From assembly GCA_963575745.1 (NCBI GenBank), contig CAUYUJ010014563.1, positions 170,001 through 234,000 on the forward strand: a stretch of DNA of 64,000 bases. Reading direction: 5' to 3'. The DNA comes from Prorocentrum cordatum (lineage: Eukaryota > Sar > Dinophyceae > Prorocentrales > Prorocentraceae). The position numbers were made by a program, and so were the translations under genes. This document shows positions 10,689 to 21,517 of this stretch, one piece after another (positions within the stretch are counted from its first letter, which is position 1; each line of letters begins with the position of its first letter). A model generated the notes under the pieces. It was given only the letters and a program-made list of their open reading frames with translations, was not told the origin of the DNA and searched no databases.

Positions 10689-13545
10689 CTACACGCCCGA
10701 GCTCGCCGCCGGGGCGCGGGCCGCGGCCGCGCCGAGGGCGGACGCGGCGTCCCTACACGGCTGCGTAGGCGGGCAGCACCCGCTCGGCGAGGTCCAGCAC
10801 GTACAGGCCGTACGCGGCCAGCATGGCTGCCCGCGGGGCGCTGCCCGCCGTCCCTTGCCGCACTGCCGCCGTCGTCCTCGTTGCTGGCCAGCGCTCGCAG
10901 CCGCCTGCATCACACGACGCTGCTGCTGCTGAGCTGCCACCTGCTGCAGGGGCGCCTCCTCTCCCTCGAGGCCCAGCCTCGCCTGGGAGGCCTCATGGGC
11001 CACTGGGGGTGGCGGCCCCTGCAGCCTCAACGCGGGGATCCCAGCGCCTTCCCTGCGCTGCTGAACACCTCCGCGCAGTTGACTCCTTGGGTGCAGCCCT
11101 CGATCCCGACGGCGGCGCTGGCTGCGCTGCCCCGTAGCCCTCTCGCCGATGCGCTGCTCCTTGAGCTTTGGGCAGCCCCCAGCTTGGCCACCGAGGACCA
11201 TGTAGGCGCTGCACTTGCCGCACGCCTCCAGCTCCTGGGACTCCCCGCCTGCGCCGAAGCGCGCGTGTGCCAGGGAGTGGCAGCGGCGGCGGATGCCAGC
11301 CGTGGTGACGGAGAGGCCGCCCGCGCAGGCCACCGAGCGGACGCACTCCACTCGCGGCTGCCGCGCCGTCGGCCTGCATGGAGCGGGCAGCTCGACCCGC
11401 TCCTCATGGTTGGCGAACCGCACATGCCGCCTCTCGTCGGACTCGAGGAAGCTGCAACTGTCCTTCTCCGCGAAGTGCTGTCCGCAGACCGCCGCCTAGC
11501 CCACCCAGCGGGCCTGCTCCTGGGCGAAGCCCGCCAAGGCGCAGTGTTCGCCCACGGTCTGGGCATCCTCGGCGTGCAGCCGTGCTCCCAGCTTGGCGGA
11601 GCGGCAGGCGTGCAGGGTGCTTCGCCTCTGCGCCTCCGTGAGTCGCCCGTCGAGCTCCGCCTGCCTGCTGCCGTGGGCGGCAACCTTGTTCCCCCTGGAT
11701 CCGCCAGGCTCGGGGGCGGCGTGGCTCCTGCTCCAGAGGTGGGCGTTGGCCACGGTCGGGCACGCCGCATAGGCCAGCTCCCTGCGCGGGCCCTCGGCCG
11801 TGCCGTGGCAGTCGATGCGGGCCTCCTCGACTGCAAGGCCCGCGTAGTGCACCATCTTCCAGGCCGCAAAGTCCTCACCGCCGCGCGCCGCCTGCTGTGG
11901 AAGGAGGACCCTCCTGACGGTCCCGTGGACGCCCGCGATGAGGCTGCCGTCGTCGTCGCCTTGAGCAATCGCCCAGCTTGCGTGTCCCAAGGCGCAGAAC
12001 TGCAGGTCAACCGATGAGCCGTCCTCGTACAACTTGCCATTGGGCGTAACGTCGGGCGGCCTGCATGTCCACCAGAAACTCATGGCGTCCGTGCGAGGCC
12101 CTTGTGGAGGCGGCGGCGCTGACAACCAGCTCCGAGCAACGTCCTCCCCTGCTGCCTCTCCGAGGGCGCGAACCCGCACGGCGCTCCACATCAGCGCTGG
12201 CGAGGCCGAGTCCCTCCGCTGGGCCGCAAGCATGGGGAGCTCGAATCTCCTGTGCCCGTGTGCGTACGTGAGGTGGGAGGCCACTATGTTCCTCTCGCGC
12301 TCGCTGGGCTTGCCACCTGGCCCGATGAGCTCCTTGAAGGCATCCCAAACGAAAGAACCATACAAAGAAGAGGCACTGGCCAGCTTACGCATCTTATGCC
12401 AATCCGAGGCGCGCCTCGCATCAAAGCTGGCCTCCAGGCCGAGCTCACGCAGCCCCAGCAGCGTCGAGTCCAGCACGTCCCCGACGTCCGTGACGAGGCA
12501 CCGCTCGGACCTGAAGCACCAGCCGATCCTGCCCAAGGTGAGGACAACTGCCTCCGCGTGGAAGTTGCTGTGCACCCAGGGCCCCGCAGCTGACGCCTGC
12601 CGCGTGGCTGCAGCCTCGAGCGCCCCCCTGAGAGTCGGCAGGGGAAGCTCGCCCGAGTGTAACCATCCTGCAAGAAAATGGGGCGTGCGGCCCGTGATCA
12701 GCCCGAGCGGATATAGGCCGAGGCTTCTGCAGAGCTCCGCGCACCGCATCCTGAGGCCGAGGGCCACGCCGCGGGGGAGCCGCCCCGCACAGAGGCACAC
12801 GGTGACACGCCCACCGCACAACACTCCGTCGGCCACGCCAGTAACCGTACGCCCCCAAATCGCGCTGGACGTAGGCCCAGCCTTGTGGATAAGGTCCTCG
12901 GCGATCATGTGGTGCTTGAAGTCCCCTGGCACTCGCCACTGAGCTTCACGCGCCTGAAGGTCCTCACGAGTAAGTACTCCGTCGCCCCCTGAGTGGGCAG
13001 GGGCCGCCTGTCCAGCGGGCGCCGCATCATGCAAGGAGGCCGCGTATCCCAAGCCGCGAGCTCGGCGGCTAGCATTCCCCAGCTGGCGGGGCCCAAGGGG
13101 ACCCTCCTGGACCGCGATGAGGTGCGAGCGCGCGCCCTCCCGCACGATGTAGGCCTCGAGCCCCTCCATGGCACGGTCCCATGTGTTGCCGTAGATGTCC
13201 AGCACGTCAACGCCTGCACGGAGCTGCGCGGCAGCCCTCACACAAGCTGGCGCAGCCCCGCCCTCTCTCGCCTCAAGGGCGGCTGGCGTGAGCCCAGCGG
13301 CGGCTCCGCGACCCCCAAGGGGCGGGGCAGACGGCTGCGACGTCGGAGGGCTGAATCCTCCCGCCGTCTGCCCGCGCGAGGCCGTCGGGGGGACGCCTCG
13401 GCGGTCCCGACCGCACCTCGGCCCTGGAGCGGGGCCGCCTTGCCGCCGTGGCTCCTCTCGCGCCTGGTGCGAGGTCGGCCAGTCTGACGGCGGCGGCGGC
13501 GGCGCTGGCCCCCAGGCTGTCGCTGCTGCCGAGCGGCTAGGAGCG
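10689..13545 (-). pseudogene. EEP-half / RNase H-like / zinc-motif retroelement ORF (broken)
   Basis: This frame is open from about 13545 to 11499, broken by one TAG at 11496-11498, and then continues in the same frame to 10689. From N to C: an APE-endonuclease start (GNTWDRAMEGLEAYI, then HLIAVQEGPLG, then SGGDGVLTRE) at about 13215-12960; about 250 residues with no recognised domain where a reverse transcriptase would be expected; an RNase H-like segment (YEDGSS, GHASWAIAQ, ARIDCHGT, KVAAHGSRQAELDG) at about 12020-11650; and a C-terminal C-x2-C zinc-type motif (RRCHSLAHARF, EACGKCSAYMVLG) near 11290-11200. The endonuclease GD.N and SDH catalytic blocks are missing, so it is unlikely to cut DNA. 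It is joined to the upstream frame only through a frameshift near 13540. Confidence 0.7.
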
Positions 13546-13788
13546 ACGAGGGCCCATAGGAGCGTAGCCCCCAGCAGCTGCCAGGGTAGCCAAGGCCTGG
13601 CCATCCTCGCGCTCGTCCCTGGCATCCTCAAGGATTCTGCGCTCGGCCTTGCCGGGCTGAGGCCAAGCGCCGAGCGCCGCGCCTGACTGCCCGCGGGCGG
13701 CGGCTGGCCCGTAGGGCCCCACTGCTGGGCTCGCCCGCTGGGTGGGCGGGCCTGGCCGCACCTGCTGCCCTGCGGCCTCCGCTGGCGC

Positions 13789-14910
13789 TCACTGCACCGA
13801 GGGGGCAGAGGCTCCCGCGGCTGGGGCGGGGGGGCCTTCCTCGTCGTCGACGGCGAGCCCGTCTCCGCCAAGGCCGTCGGCCCAGCGCGAGGCCGCGGCA
13901 GCAGGCGCAGCGGGGTGGAGCATGTCCCAGATGGCCGCGCTCTGCGTGGTGATGATGTCCATGATTTCCAGGAGCCTGGGCGCGACGCCATCCGAGTTGC
14001 GGCCGAGCATCTCACCCAGCTGGCCGACCTGGGTGACGAGGCCCCCGACCGCTGTCTCGAGGGGCTGCTGGCCTCCGCACACCTCGATGGCCCGCTGGAG
14101 CGCCTGCTGGACTGTCTGAGCTTTCGACTCCTCGAGCTTGGAGAGCTGGCTGTCGAAGTCCTCAACCGCGGACTCGGCCTCGGCCAGCTCTTCCTGCATC
14201 GCCGCGATCTTCCCCCTGAGGGAGTCAGCCCGCTGCAAGGCCTGTACACGCTTGGCTCTGGTTGCAGTGATCTGCTTCTCGGCCTTCTGCATGGCGTTGG
14301 CGCCTCCGTGGAGGACGGCGTGGGGAGGCCTCCCGAGCCGCTGGGCCTCGCGGAGCTCGGCCTCTGCCCTCTCGGCCGAAGCCTCCGCTGCGAGGAGGGC
14401 CGCCCTGGCCTCTCGCTGGAAGGCCTCGCTGGCCCCCTCCATGGCGACAGCCTCACGGAGGCTGGAGATGCGAGCCTGGGCTTCCTCGAACCTGCGCTCC
14501 AGACTCGACGCGGGCTCTGGCTGCTCCTCGCGCTCCTCACGCCAAGGCGGCGGCTTGGCTCCGCCCCGCGGCCGCCCCCTGCTGTTGGGCGCGCTGCTCG
14601 GCACGGTGCTGGTGGCCGAGGCTGTCCTGGAAGCGTCGCCTGCTCGGCGCGCTGCACGCTGGTGCGAACGCCCCCTGGGCTGCTGGACGAAGCCCTCACC
14701 GTCGGCCTGGGGCAGGTGCACCGCGCGCAGGCGCTTCGCCCACGCTGGCGCCTCCTTCCCGCACGACTTGCAGGTCGCCCTCTTGTCACACCAGTTCCAC
14801 TCCTTGCAAAAGCAGACCCAGTACACCCTGCGCCTCCAGGTTGGCGGCGTTGCTGTTCCGTCGCCCGACATGGCTGCTGGCCCCGCGCGCTCCACCTGGC
14901 CTCGCTGCAT
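13789..14910 (-). CDS. Zinc-finger and coiled-coil protein of the leader-tagged retroelement
   Basis: A 373-residue frame starting at the ATG at 14910 (a second in-frame ATG is at 14871). Near residues 25-50 lies a RanBP2-like zinc motif (YWVCFCKEWNWC, then ATCKSCG), with one residue rather than two between the first cysteines. A long charged, Ala/Glu/Arg-rich segment (about residues 130-310, e.g. RRFEEAQARISSLREAVA and QLSKLEESKAQTVQQAL) should form coiled coil. This layout resembles the nucleic-acid-binding ORF1 part of a LINE. It stops at TGA 13789-13791, after which the same frame continues with similar composition to 13537, so the stop may be secondary. The 92-nt leader-to-ATG distance suits a trans-spliced message; an ATG at 14999 lies out of frame. 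Confidence 0.6.
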   Translation of the reverse strand: MQRGQVERAGPAAMSGDGTATPPTWRRRVYWVCFCKEWNWCDKRATCKSCGKEAPAWAKRLRAVHLPQADGEGFVQQPRGRSHQRAARRAGDASRTASATSTVPSSAPNSRGRPRGGAKPPPWREEREEQPEPASSLERRFEEAQARISSLREAVAMEGASEAFQREARAALLAAEASAERAEAELREAQRLGRPPHAVLHGGANAMQKAEKQITATRAKRVQALQRADSLRGKIAAMQEELAEAESAVEDFDSQLSKLEESKAQTVQQALQRAIEVCGGQQPLETAVGGLVTQVGQLGEMLGRNSDGVAPRLLEIMDIITTQSAAIWDMLHPAAPAAAASRWADGLGGDGLAVDDEEGPPAPAAGASAPSVQ

Positions 14911-15002
14911 CGAAAACACAAAGCAAGAAGCTGGCCCAGGGCGCGGCGTCCCTCGCGCTCGACAGCGCCCCAAGGACTCGCGGTCGTCGGGATCGCCATG
15001 GC

Positions 15003-15024
15003 CTTGAGCCAAAATGGCTACGGA
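15003..15024 (-). other. Dinoflagellate spliced-leader relic, full length
   Basis: The minus strand reads T, CCGTAGCCATTTTGGC, TCAAG, a complete match to the conserved 22-nt DinoSL (first base D = T). The next bases are GCCATGGC, not a GT splice donor, so this is a leader already joined to a message and then copied back into DNA. Confidence 0.93.
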
Positions 15025-15224
15025 CCCGCTGCCGCCGTCGTCTACGACGCCGTCCTCGTCGCCGTCGTCCACAGGGCGCCGTCGCAATCGCCCCCCGTCG
15101 GGCGTCCAGCCCTGCGCCGCCGCCGTCTGCCGGCTGGCCGGCGCCGGTCGCCGCGGCTGGCCTGCTGCCGCCGCCGCGGCCAGGGGCGCCTGGCCGTCGT
15201 CGGCGACGGCCAGGCGCCCGTGTG

Positions 15225-15447
<223 letters not shown>

Positions 15448-15449
15448 GC

Positions 15450-16090
15450 GTTCCTGCATGCCCAGCGCGCCCAAGTAGCCCGCCAAGGTCGTGGGCTGGA
15501 TGCTCCTGCGGGCGCACGCCCCCTGGCCCAGGGCTCTCCCCCGCTCGCCGGAAAGCCGCCAGCCAGCTGGGCACGGGGGCGCCGGCGCGTCACGGGCCCA
15601 CCTGCGGAGCCCAGCCGGTGCCCGAGCCCGCTCCATCGGCCGAAGCCTGGGGTGGTGCGCGTCCCTGCAGGGCTTGGCCCAGAGAAGGACGGACGGACGC
15701 TCGCGGTGAGCATGTGCGATGACTGTCGCACCAGCGCGAGGCTGGGCGGCAGTGTCTCGACAAGATTCCCGAAAATGGAGATGGGCACCGGGGGGACGAA
15801 GGATTCGGACTGGACGGCGGGACAACGGGCGGCACGCTCACCCAGGAGAACTGCGCGACATGGAGCGATTCTGATGGTAGGACGGAAATCCGCTGCTCCC
15901 TTGCAAAGGCCGCCAGGCTGTGCGGAAGAGGCCTCAGCAACCGAGCAGCTCAGTTCTCATCAACGCAGCTCCGCAATTGACAGCATCGAACCATTCTTGG
16001 GCCCTCATACACGCTGCCACTACTAACGCATGGGCTCAATCATCCAGCCTCGGAATAACATCTGGTTCAATTTCTTAATTATTGCTGCTA
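15450..16090. other. No supported gene; antisense open frames only
   Basis: Both strands are open for long distances because the sequence is GC-rich. I see no domain or motif to favour any of the frames. Confidence 0.4.
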
Positions 16091-16364
16091 CGTAGTCATG
16101 TTGATTTTCCTCGCCGACTCCGTTGTTGCGTCTGCACTCGCTGCGCGGCTGAACTGAACAAACTTGTGCGACGCCTCAGGGCCTCATGCACAAACACATG
16201 AAATATAGACATGGCGCGGCCTTGGACTTCCCCCACTGCAGCCAAGTGGAGCGCAGAATTCGGTGGCCCACCGAGCCAAAGGCGTGCGGAAAACTCCAAC
16301 AAGAGGTGTGTGTGTGTGTATATCACTCTCCTCCTGCTCCGCGTGGACGAAAGACTAGCGGCTA

Positions 16365-16679
16365 GCAGAGGACCCTCTCGGTTGAGCCACTTGTTGTCCA
16401 CGTCCCTCTGGACCCCCTGGACGATGAGGCCGAGCATGAAGATGCACAACATCCCGCCATAGGCTGCGCCCTCCAAGACCTACCGGTTGTACGCCTCGGC
16501 GACGTCGATCTCCGCGGCGATCGCGGGCGCGGGGCCCACCACCGCCGCGGCGACGGCGGATGGGATCTCTAGGCGGGCGGAGCCCTGGGGCCCTGGGGCG
16601 CCGGCACGAGTGCGCAACGGAGGCCAAAAGCCCCAAGAGCCAACACCATTAGCGCACTGATCGGCGAGGCGTGCGCCAT
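16365..16679 (-). pseudogene. Broken copy of a small plastid-targeted membrane protein
   Basis: The ATG at 16679 starts a peptide with a hydrophobic signal core (SALMVLALGAFGLRCALVPAP), resembling the bipartite plastid presequence of dinoflagellates with a V-P-A-P block near the expected FVAP site. That frame stops at 16569-16571. A one-base shift continues as LEIPSAVAAAVVGPAPAIAA, a second hydrophobic stretch ending in an A-x-A type cleavage site, then EIDVAEAYNR, a TAG at 16480-16482, and VLEGAAYGGMLCIFMLGLIV with GVQRDVDNKWLNREG, a single membrane helix and a charged tail. Known: nuclear-encoded small thylakoid subunits can have this layout. Inferred: a thylakoid protein, identity not recognised. 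The frameshift, the stop and the nearby leader relic mark it as a processed pseudogene. Confidence 0.62.
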
Positions 16680-16759
16680 GGCTGCTTCGTGCAGTGTCGT
16701 CGACGGCCCGTCTCGGAATCAGGATGACGTGCCAAGGGCGGCTTGGCCCGAAAGCGACA

Positions 16760-16776
16760 GAGCCAAAATGGCTACG
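16760..16776 (-). other. Eroded spliced-leader relic
   Basis: Seventeen consecutive bases match the leader core (CGTAGCCATTTTGGCTC on the minus strand); the first bases and the final AAG are changed. It lies about 80 nt upstream of the ATG of the broken plastid-type gene, where a 5' leader belongs. Confidence 0.8.
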
Positions 16777-16979
16777 AGGCTGCAGCGCAGTAAGATGCTG
16801 GAGCGCGCGCGATCCCGCGGAGCCCAAGAGGCGCCTGCTCCGCTTCCCGAAGTGCATCCTGAGAGTTCCACTGGGCCCCTGTGATAGACCGATCGTACTA
16901 CCGGAAGGACTGCTGCATGAGGAACGACGGGGCCCCCCTGGCCACGGCGAGGCTGCGTGACCCGAGTGTAAAGAACAGC

Positions 16980-18940
16980 CAGAGAACCAGAGACCCGAGT
17001 GGTTTCTATTTCAGCATCTTGGCCGCATGATATTCTGTGCCATTCCCACCCCCTGGCCAAATCCCCCGCGGGACCCCTTCCCTCAGGGCCCAAACTTCAT
17101 CGCGAAATGCGGCGGGAAAGCAGGAGCCGCAAGAGGACGAGCAGCAGCAACCACAGAAAAGAGGGGGATGCAGACGCAGACGCAGACGCGCGAGTCCGCC
17201 AGCCGGCGGGCCGGCAGGCCCACTCGAGGCGGCGCGGGCGGGCCGGAGCCTAGGCACAGAGGTGTGAAGTGCAAGAAGTCGCTCTCGAGGTTCTGTCGTG
17301 CTCTGCAGCCATGTGCCGTGTGCGCTGTCAACCAGAGCCTCCTGTAATCATTCTGCAGTGTCATCACTCCACCGTGTCGGCGTTGTGCTGCCCGGGGGTT
17401 ATGGATATCAGGTTCCCGTGCCGCTGCCTGTCGGGCCCGACTGTGGTGTGACTGTGCGGCAACTCGCCCCGCTCGTTTCCATTTACGTTTGTGATATATT
17501 GTAATCCATCCCTATACATGCGCACGCGTCCGTTGTAAGATCTGAGGCAACGTGGGTAGCCCTGCGAATAAAATTGTCCCAGGATTCGATGTCGGATTCG
17601 TCGTCAACGCCGTCAAAATCCAGATGCCTTCTGACGTCGGACTTGCTGTTATCGATTGTGCTGCCGCCATGCTGTCCCGTGTCGGAGTTGGTTGAGCTTT
17701 CGGCGGTGCTGCTGTGATGCGGTCTCTGTCGGCAGCCCTCGAGGTATAGACAATGAATCGTAGCATGCGTCGCTGGGTGCGTCGAAGTGTCAGAAGCATG
17801 TCTTTGGTGAGGGGGACGACGGGAGGAAGAGGTGGACAAAGAGATGGCCAAACGAAAACCAGATGAAGAGGAAGGGGAGGAGGTAGAAGGACAAAGTAGG
17901 CAATAACGGAGATGAAAACGAAGAAAACGACGAAGAACAAGATAAATGATGAGGGCGGGAGCTCGCTACGCCGGCAGCGCACCGGGAGTGGTCCGCACAG
18001 CCGGACACTTCGCCGTCGGAGGAAGACGAAGAGGAGCGTACTGCCCCGCGGGCCCCGCGTTTCCTCAAGCAGCCCGCGGCAACCCCCCAACGAATGATTC
18101 AAGCTTCGGCCGCCGTTGACTACTTGTTGTGCAGAAGGGGACGATTGCAGCGGGTGCCCCCTTCGAGGTAAACCCATGCTCCAGACGCGACAAAAATATG
18201 GGGCGCGATACGCAGGACACAGCGGCACCCTTTATTGTGAAGGGTCGACGCTCCGCTCTGGCCCGACCGCCGCACTGGCGGCGCAAAATCTCTGAGGCTC
18301 TCGGTGGTGCGGGACCGACGAGAGTGGTACGCTAGCTAAAAAAACGGATGCCACCACGCCCCAGACCTCTCACAGTGCGACTTCTTCCCAGGATCTCAAA
18401 CGAATGCGGCAAGGCCTCCCCTGAAACATACGCCGGCAACACTCAGCGCCCGTCTAACGGGGGCTCCACTAACAGGTACTTTGGCCAGTGACCCGGCGAA
18501 CCCCACCCTCCCCGATGTGGGCAACGCTGCAATGCCAGACAGAGGCCCTCAGGTTGCAACTTTCGGCAAATTTCCACGAAGTACTCTTTGGTGAGCACCC
18601 ATTGCGGCGCCGCTGCAGCACGACATGGTGATGGAACCCGGCCGCCGTCCGAGCTGGCCCCGCGCCGACGCAGCCGCGCCCGCCGCGGGGAGCTCCTGGA
18701 GTTCACGCCTCCCTTCGGGAGCCGCCGGCTCTCCATCGCGCTCTGGGAGGCACCCTGGGCGGCGGAGGGGCCCCTTCACACCGTGCTGTGCGACTGGATC
18801 CTAGGTGTGCGCGGGGGGGATGCCAGGCCCTTGGACGCCCGAGCTGAGGCCGAAGCTGGAAGACGATGGCCAACAACTGGCGGCCAGGATGGGCCGAGGG
18901 GGCTGGGACGCTAGGGGACCCCTGGAAAGTCAATCATCTC
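16980..18940. other. Noncoding, no gene recognised
   Basis: Mixed sequence with purine-rich patches (17820-17950). Open frames on both strands lack motifs and have no consistent codon pattern. Confidence 0.4.
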
Positions 18941-18944
18941 TGAG

Positions 18945-19195
18945 ATGCGGCCTGACTGTGGTCCTTCGGCTCCAGGTGAGAAGGGGGGCCTGGTGGATTT
19001 TAGGAGTGATATCTTGAGACTCGTATGCAAATCTCTCTCTCTCTCTCTATAGTTGTCTGTCTGTCTCCGTCTCTCTTAATATACCCTTCTCGCTCTCGCT
19101 CTCTCTCTCTCTCTCTCTCTTGCTTATCTCTGTATATGTCTCTATTTCTCTCTTATTGTTATATATATATATAGGTATGTAATTCCCTCTTTCCC
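18945..19195. repeat. Direct repeat module plus (CT)n, copy 1
   Basis: The block with CTGACTGTGGTCCTTCGGCTCC, CTGGTGGATTT and TGAGACTCG, followed by CT runs at 19028-19200, recurs at 20098-20320 in the same orientation. The two copies flank the AAGGAATCCT array. Confidence 0.75.
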
Positions 19196-19209
19196 TTTCT
19201 CAAAACAGC

Positions 19210-20100
19210 GCAGATGCTTCTTTAGCTATGTAGGAATTCCTTGACAGCGGTTTCCGATCAAGGAAACATGAATGGAACATCGTTGCTTAGTAGTGTTCAC
19301 TGATAAATCGGGAATGATGAATCAATAGCAAGAAATCGTTAGCACTGAATCCTGAGTATAGGATGGTCAGTCAGGAGTCGTTAGTAGGGATCCTTGGTCG
19401 GGAATGTGTTGTGAGAAATCCTGCGTAGGGAATGCTTAACAAGGAACCCTTAATCTGGACCGCTAAGTGGGGAGAGTTCGTGGGGAACCCTTCGTAAGGA
19501 ATCCGCAAATTGAAATCCTCAGTAAGGAGTCGTGAACAATCCCGTCTTCACTATAAACCAATGATACGAACCCTTACAAAAGAGTTCGTAGTCAGGAATC
19601 CAAAGCAGGGCAGCCTTTTGTAAGGAAACCTCCGTAAGGAGACCTCAATAAGAACTCATACGAATGGAACCCTTATCCTAAAATCATTATCTTTCCCCGG
19701 GAGTCCTTACTGATAAAATCATGCGAAAGAGTCATTGATAAGGAGCCCTGTTGTAAGGAATCCCGGGTAAGAGATCCTTCGTAAGGAATCCTCAGTCAGA
19801 GATTTTCACTAAAGACCGTTAGTGGGGAATCCGTATGCCAGCATCCTTGAAACCCTCGATCGGGATTCCTCGCTAAAGGGTCATCCACAAGAATGCCTTC
19901 GCAAAGAATCCTTATGAGGATTCCTACGGACGGAATCCGCGTTCTGAACTTCTGAATAAAAAACCTTAGTGGGGGAATCCTTGTTAAGGAGTCCTGAGTA
20001 CGAAGCCGTAGGAACAACTCAGCCGAAGGGATATCTGAAAGCAATAAAGAACCCTTCGTAATGAGTCCTGCATAAGTGACACCGTGTACGGAATCCTGAG
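19210..20100. repeat. Degenerate AAGGAATCCT array
   Basis: For about 0.9 kb, units of roughly 12-25 bp contain variants of GTAAGGAATCCT with irregular spacers. The core is close to self-complementary (AAGGATTCCTT). Related arrays lie at 22965-23400, 24130-24300, 30060-30165, 52310-52400 and 63220-63680. Confidence 0.85.
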
Positions 20101-20246
20101 ACTGCGTTCATTCGGCTCCACGTGGGAAAGGGAAACAGGTGGATTTCAAAGAATGTGTTCGTGAGACTCGCGTGCGTGTCTCTACTCCTATCTCTCAATA
20201 TCTCTCTCTCTGTCTGTCTCTCTCTTTCTTTCTCCCTATGTTTCCG

Positions 20247-20277
<31 letters not shown>

Positions 20278-20320
20278 TTATGTATCTCTCTCTCTCTCTC
20301 TTTCTCTCTCGCACCGCCGT
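20098..20320. repeat. Direct repeat module plus (CT)n, copy 2
   Basis: Matches the 18945-19195 module (GACTGCGTTCATTCGGCTCC, AGGTGGATTT, GTGAGACTCG) and is again followed by CT runs. Confidence 0.75.
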
Positions 20321-20689
20321 CGGCGCGACGGCGGACGGTTCGAGGCCCGCCCGCTGGCGCGCAGCCGGTGTCCCGCGGGGGCAGCGCCCGCCTCGCGCCG
20401 TCGGCCCGCGCACCCGCGGGGGGCCGCGCCTCCGAGCAAGCCCCCCGGCCGTGATGCAGCCGAAGGCGACGACGCGGCAGGGGGCCTCCAGCGAGCCGCC
20501 GAAGTGCCCCGCGAGGAAGGGCCAGCAGCCGCAGCGAGCCGCGCCCTGCGCCCCGCCTGCCGCCGCGCGCCCTGCCCCCCAGAGCTCTCGCCCCACGCCG
20601 ACTTGGCCCGCCACGCGGGGGGGGCCTGACGCCGACTCGGCGGCCAGGCGGCGGCCACAGGGGCAGCGGCTCAGGGGCAGAGAACGGCA

Positions 20690-21499
20690 GGCTAGCGACG
20701 TCGGCGCCCTCGGACTGCACGAAGGCGATGGAGTCGTCCTGAAGGATGAGCCCGACCCCCATTCACCACGGCGCCTGCCCTGGGGCCCTCGCAGACCCGC
20801 AGTCGCTGGCCAGCGACCACGGCCGCGCGGGCGGCCGCCACCCCCTCTGGTTCCGAAGGCGGCGTGGAGTGCCACTCATCCTGCGCCTCCATCTTCTCGT
20901 CCTCGTCAGCACGCGCCGCAAGAGCAGCAGGCGGCGGCCCGAGCGCCAGGCTCGCGCGCGCGCGCCTCCAGGCTCCGCAGCCCCGCTGCTCGAAGCTGCC
21001 CCCGCGCGCCGCGCGGGCAGCTCGTCCACCCAGCTGTCATCGGCCAGGGGCGAAGGCGGGCGCGAGCCCCCCCTCTCCGCCAAGGCCTCGCCAGCGGGCG
21101 CCGCAGCCGCCCCCGCGCCGCAGCCCCCAGCCCCCAGCCCCCAGGCGCCTGGCGGCCGCGGGCCAGCCTCGGGGTCGCGTCAGCAGGGCCGCCCTTCGCG
21201 TGTCCAGGAGGTCGGCGGTGGGCGTCGGCAGGGCGGCGGGCCGCGAGATCGGCGATCGCCGACCTCGGCAGGCCCTCCGCCGCGGCGAGGGGGCGCGCCC
21301 CACCGCGGGGCGAGGCCTCCCCCGCAAGGCCGCCGGCAGCGCGCGCCTCCAGGAGCGCGCCGCGGGCAGCCTCCAAGGCTCCGCGGCGCGCCGCTTCCGC
21401 GCCGCTGGCGTCGGCAAGCGCGGCGACCCCAGCAGCGGCCATCACGCAGGGCGGGCGGCGGGCGCGGGCCCGAGCGGCGCACGGCCTGATCCAGTGCAG
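20690..21499 (-). pseudogene. Leader-tagged unknown gene copy, frames broken
   Basis: Directly downstream of a full leader on the minus strand. One frame from 21445 reads MMAAAGVAALADASGAEAA, then Ala/Arg-rich sequence with SAIADLAARRPADA. A second (from about 21040) contains LADDSWVDELPARR. A third (about 20890) reads ADEDEKMEAQDEWHSTPP, then QRLRVCEGPRAGAVVNG. The sense continues one base shifted as VGLILQDDSIAFVQSEGA and DVASLPFSAPEP, with the shift at the C5 run 20756-20760. These pieces look like one acidic, Ala-rich protein. I do not recognise the family. It is either a processed pseudogene or an intron-containing copy with base-calling errors. Confidence 0.45.
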
Positions 21500-21517
21500 C
21501 TTGAGCCAAAATGGCTA

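Larger units (their letters stand above)
10640..15024 (-). mobile_element. Spliced-leader-tagged LINE-like retroelement lacking RT
   Basis: Read on the minus strand, the unit starts with the 22-nt dinoflagellate leader (15024-15003), has a 92-nt 5' region, a zinc finger plus coiled-coil frame, then an endonuclease, RNase H and zinc frame, and ends near GAATC pentamers at about 10640. Seen directly: the leader joins the 5' region without the GT that would follow it in a leader RNA gene, so this is a copy of a spliced message. The ADD reverse transcriptase core is absent. Inference: a non-autonomous copy made from a trans-spliced transcript by another element's enzyme. One frameshift and two in-frame stops show limited decay. 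Confidence 0.75.
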
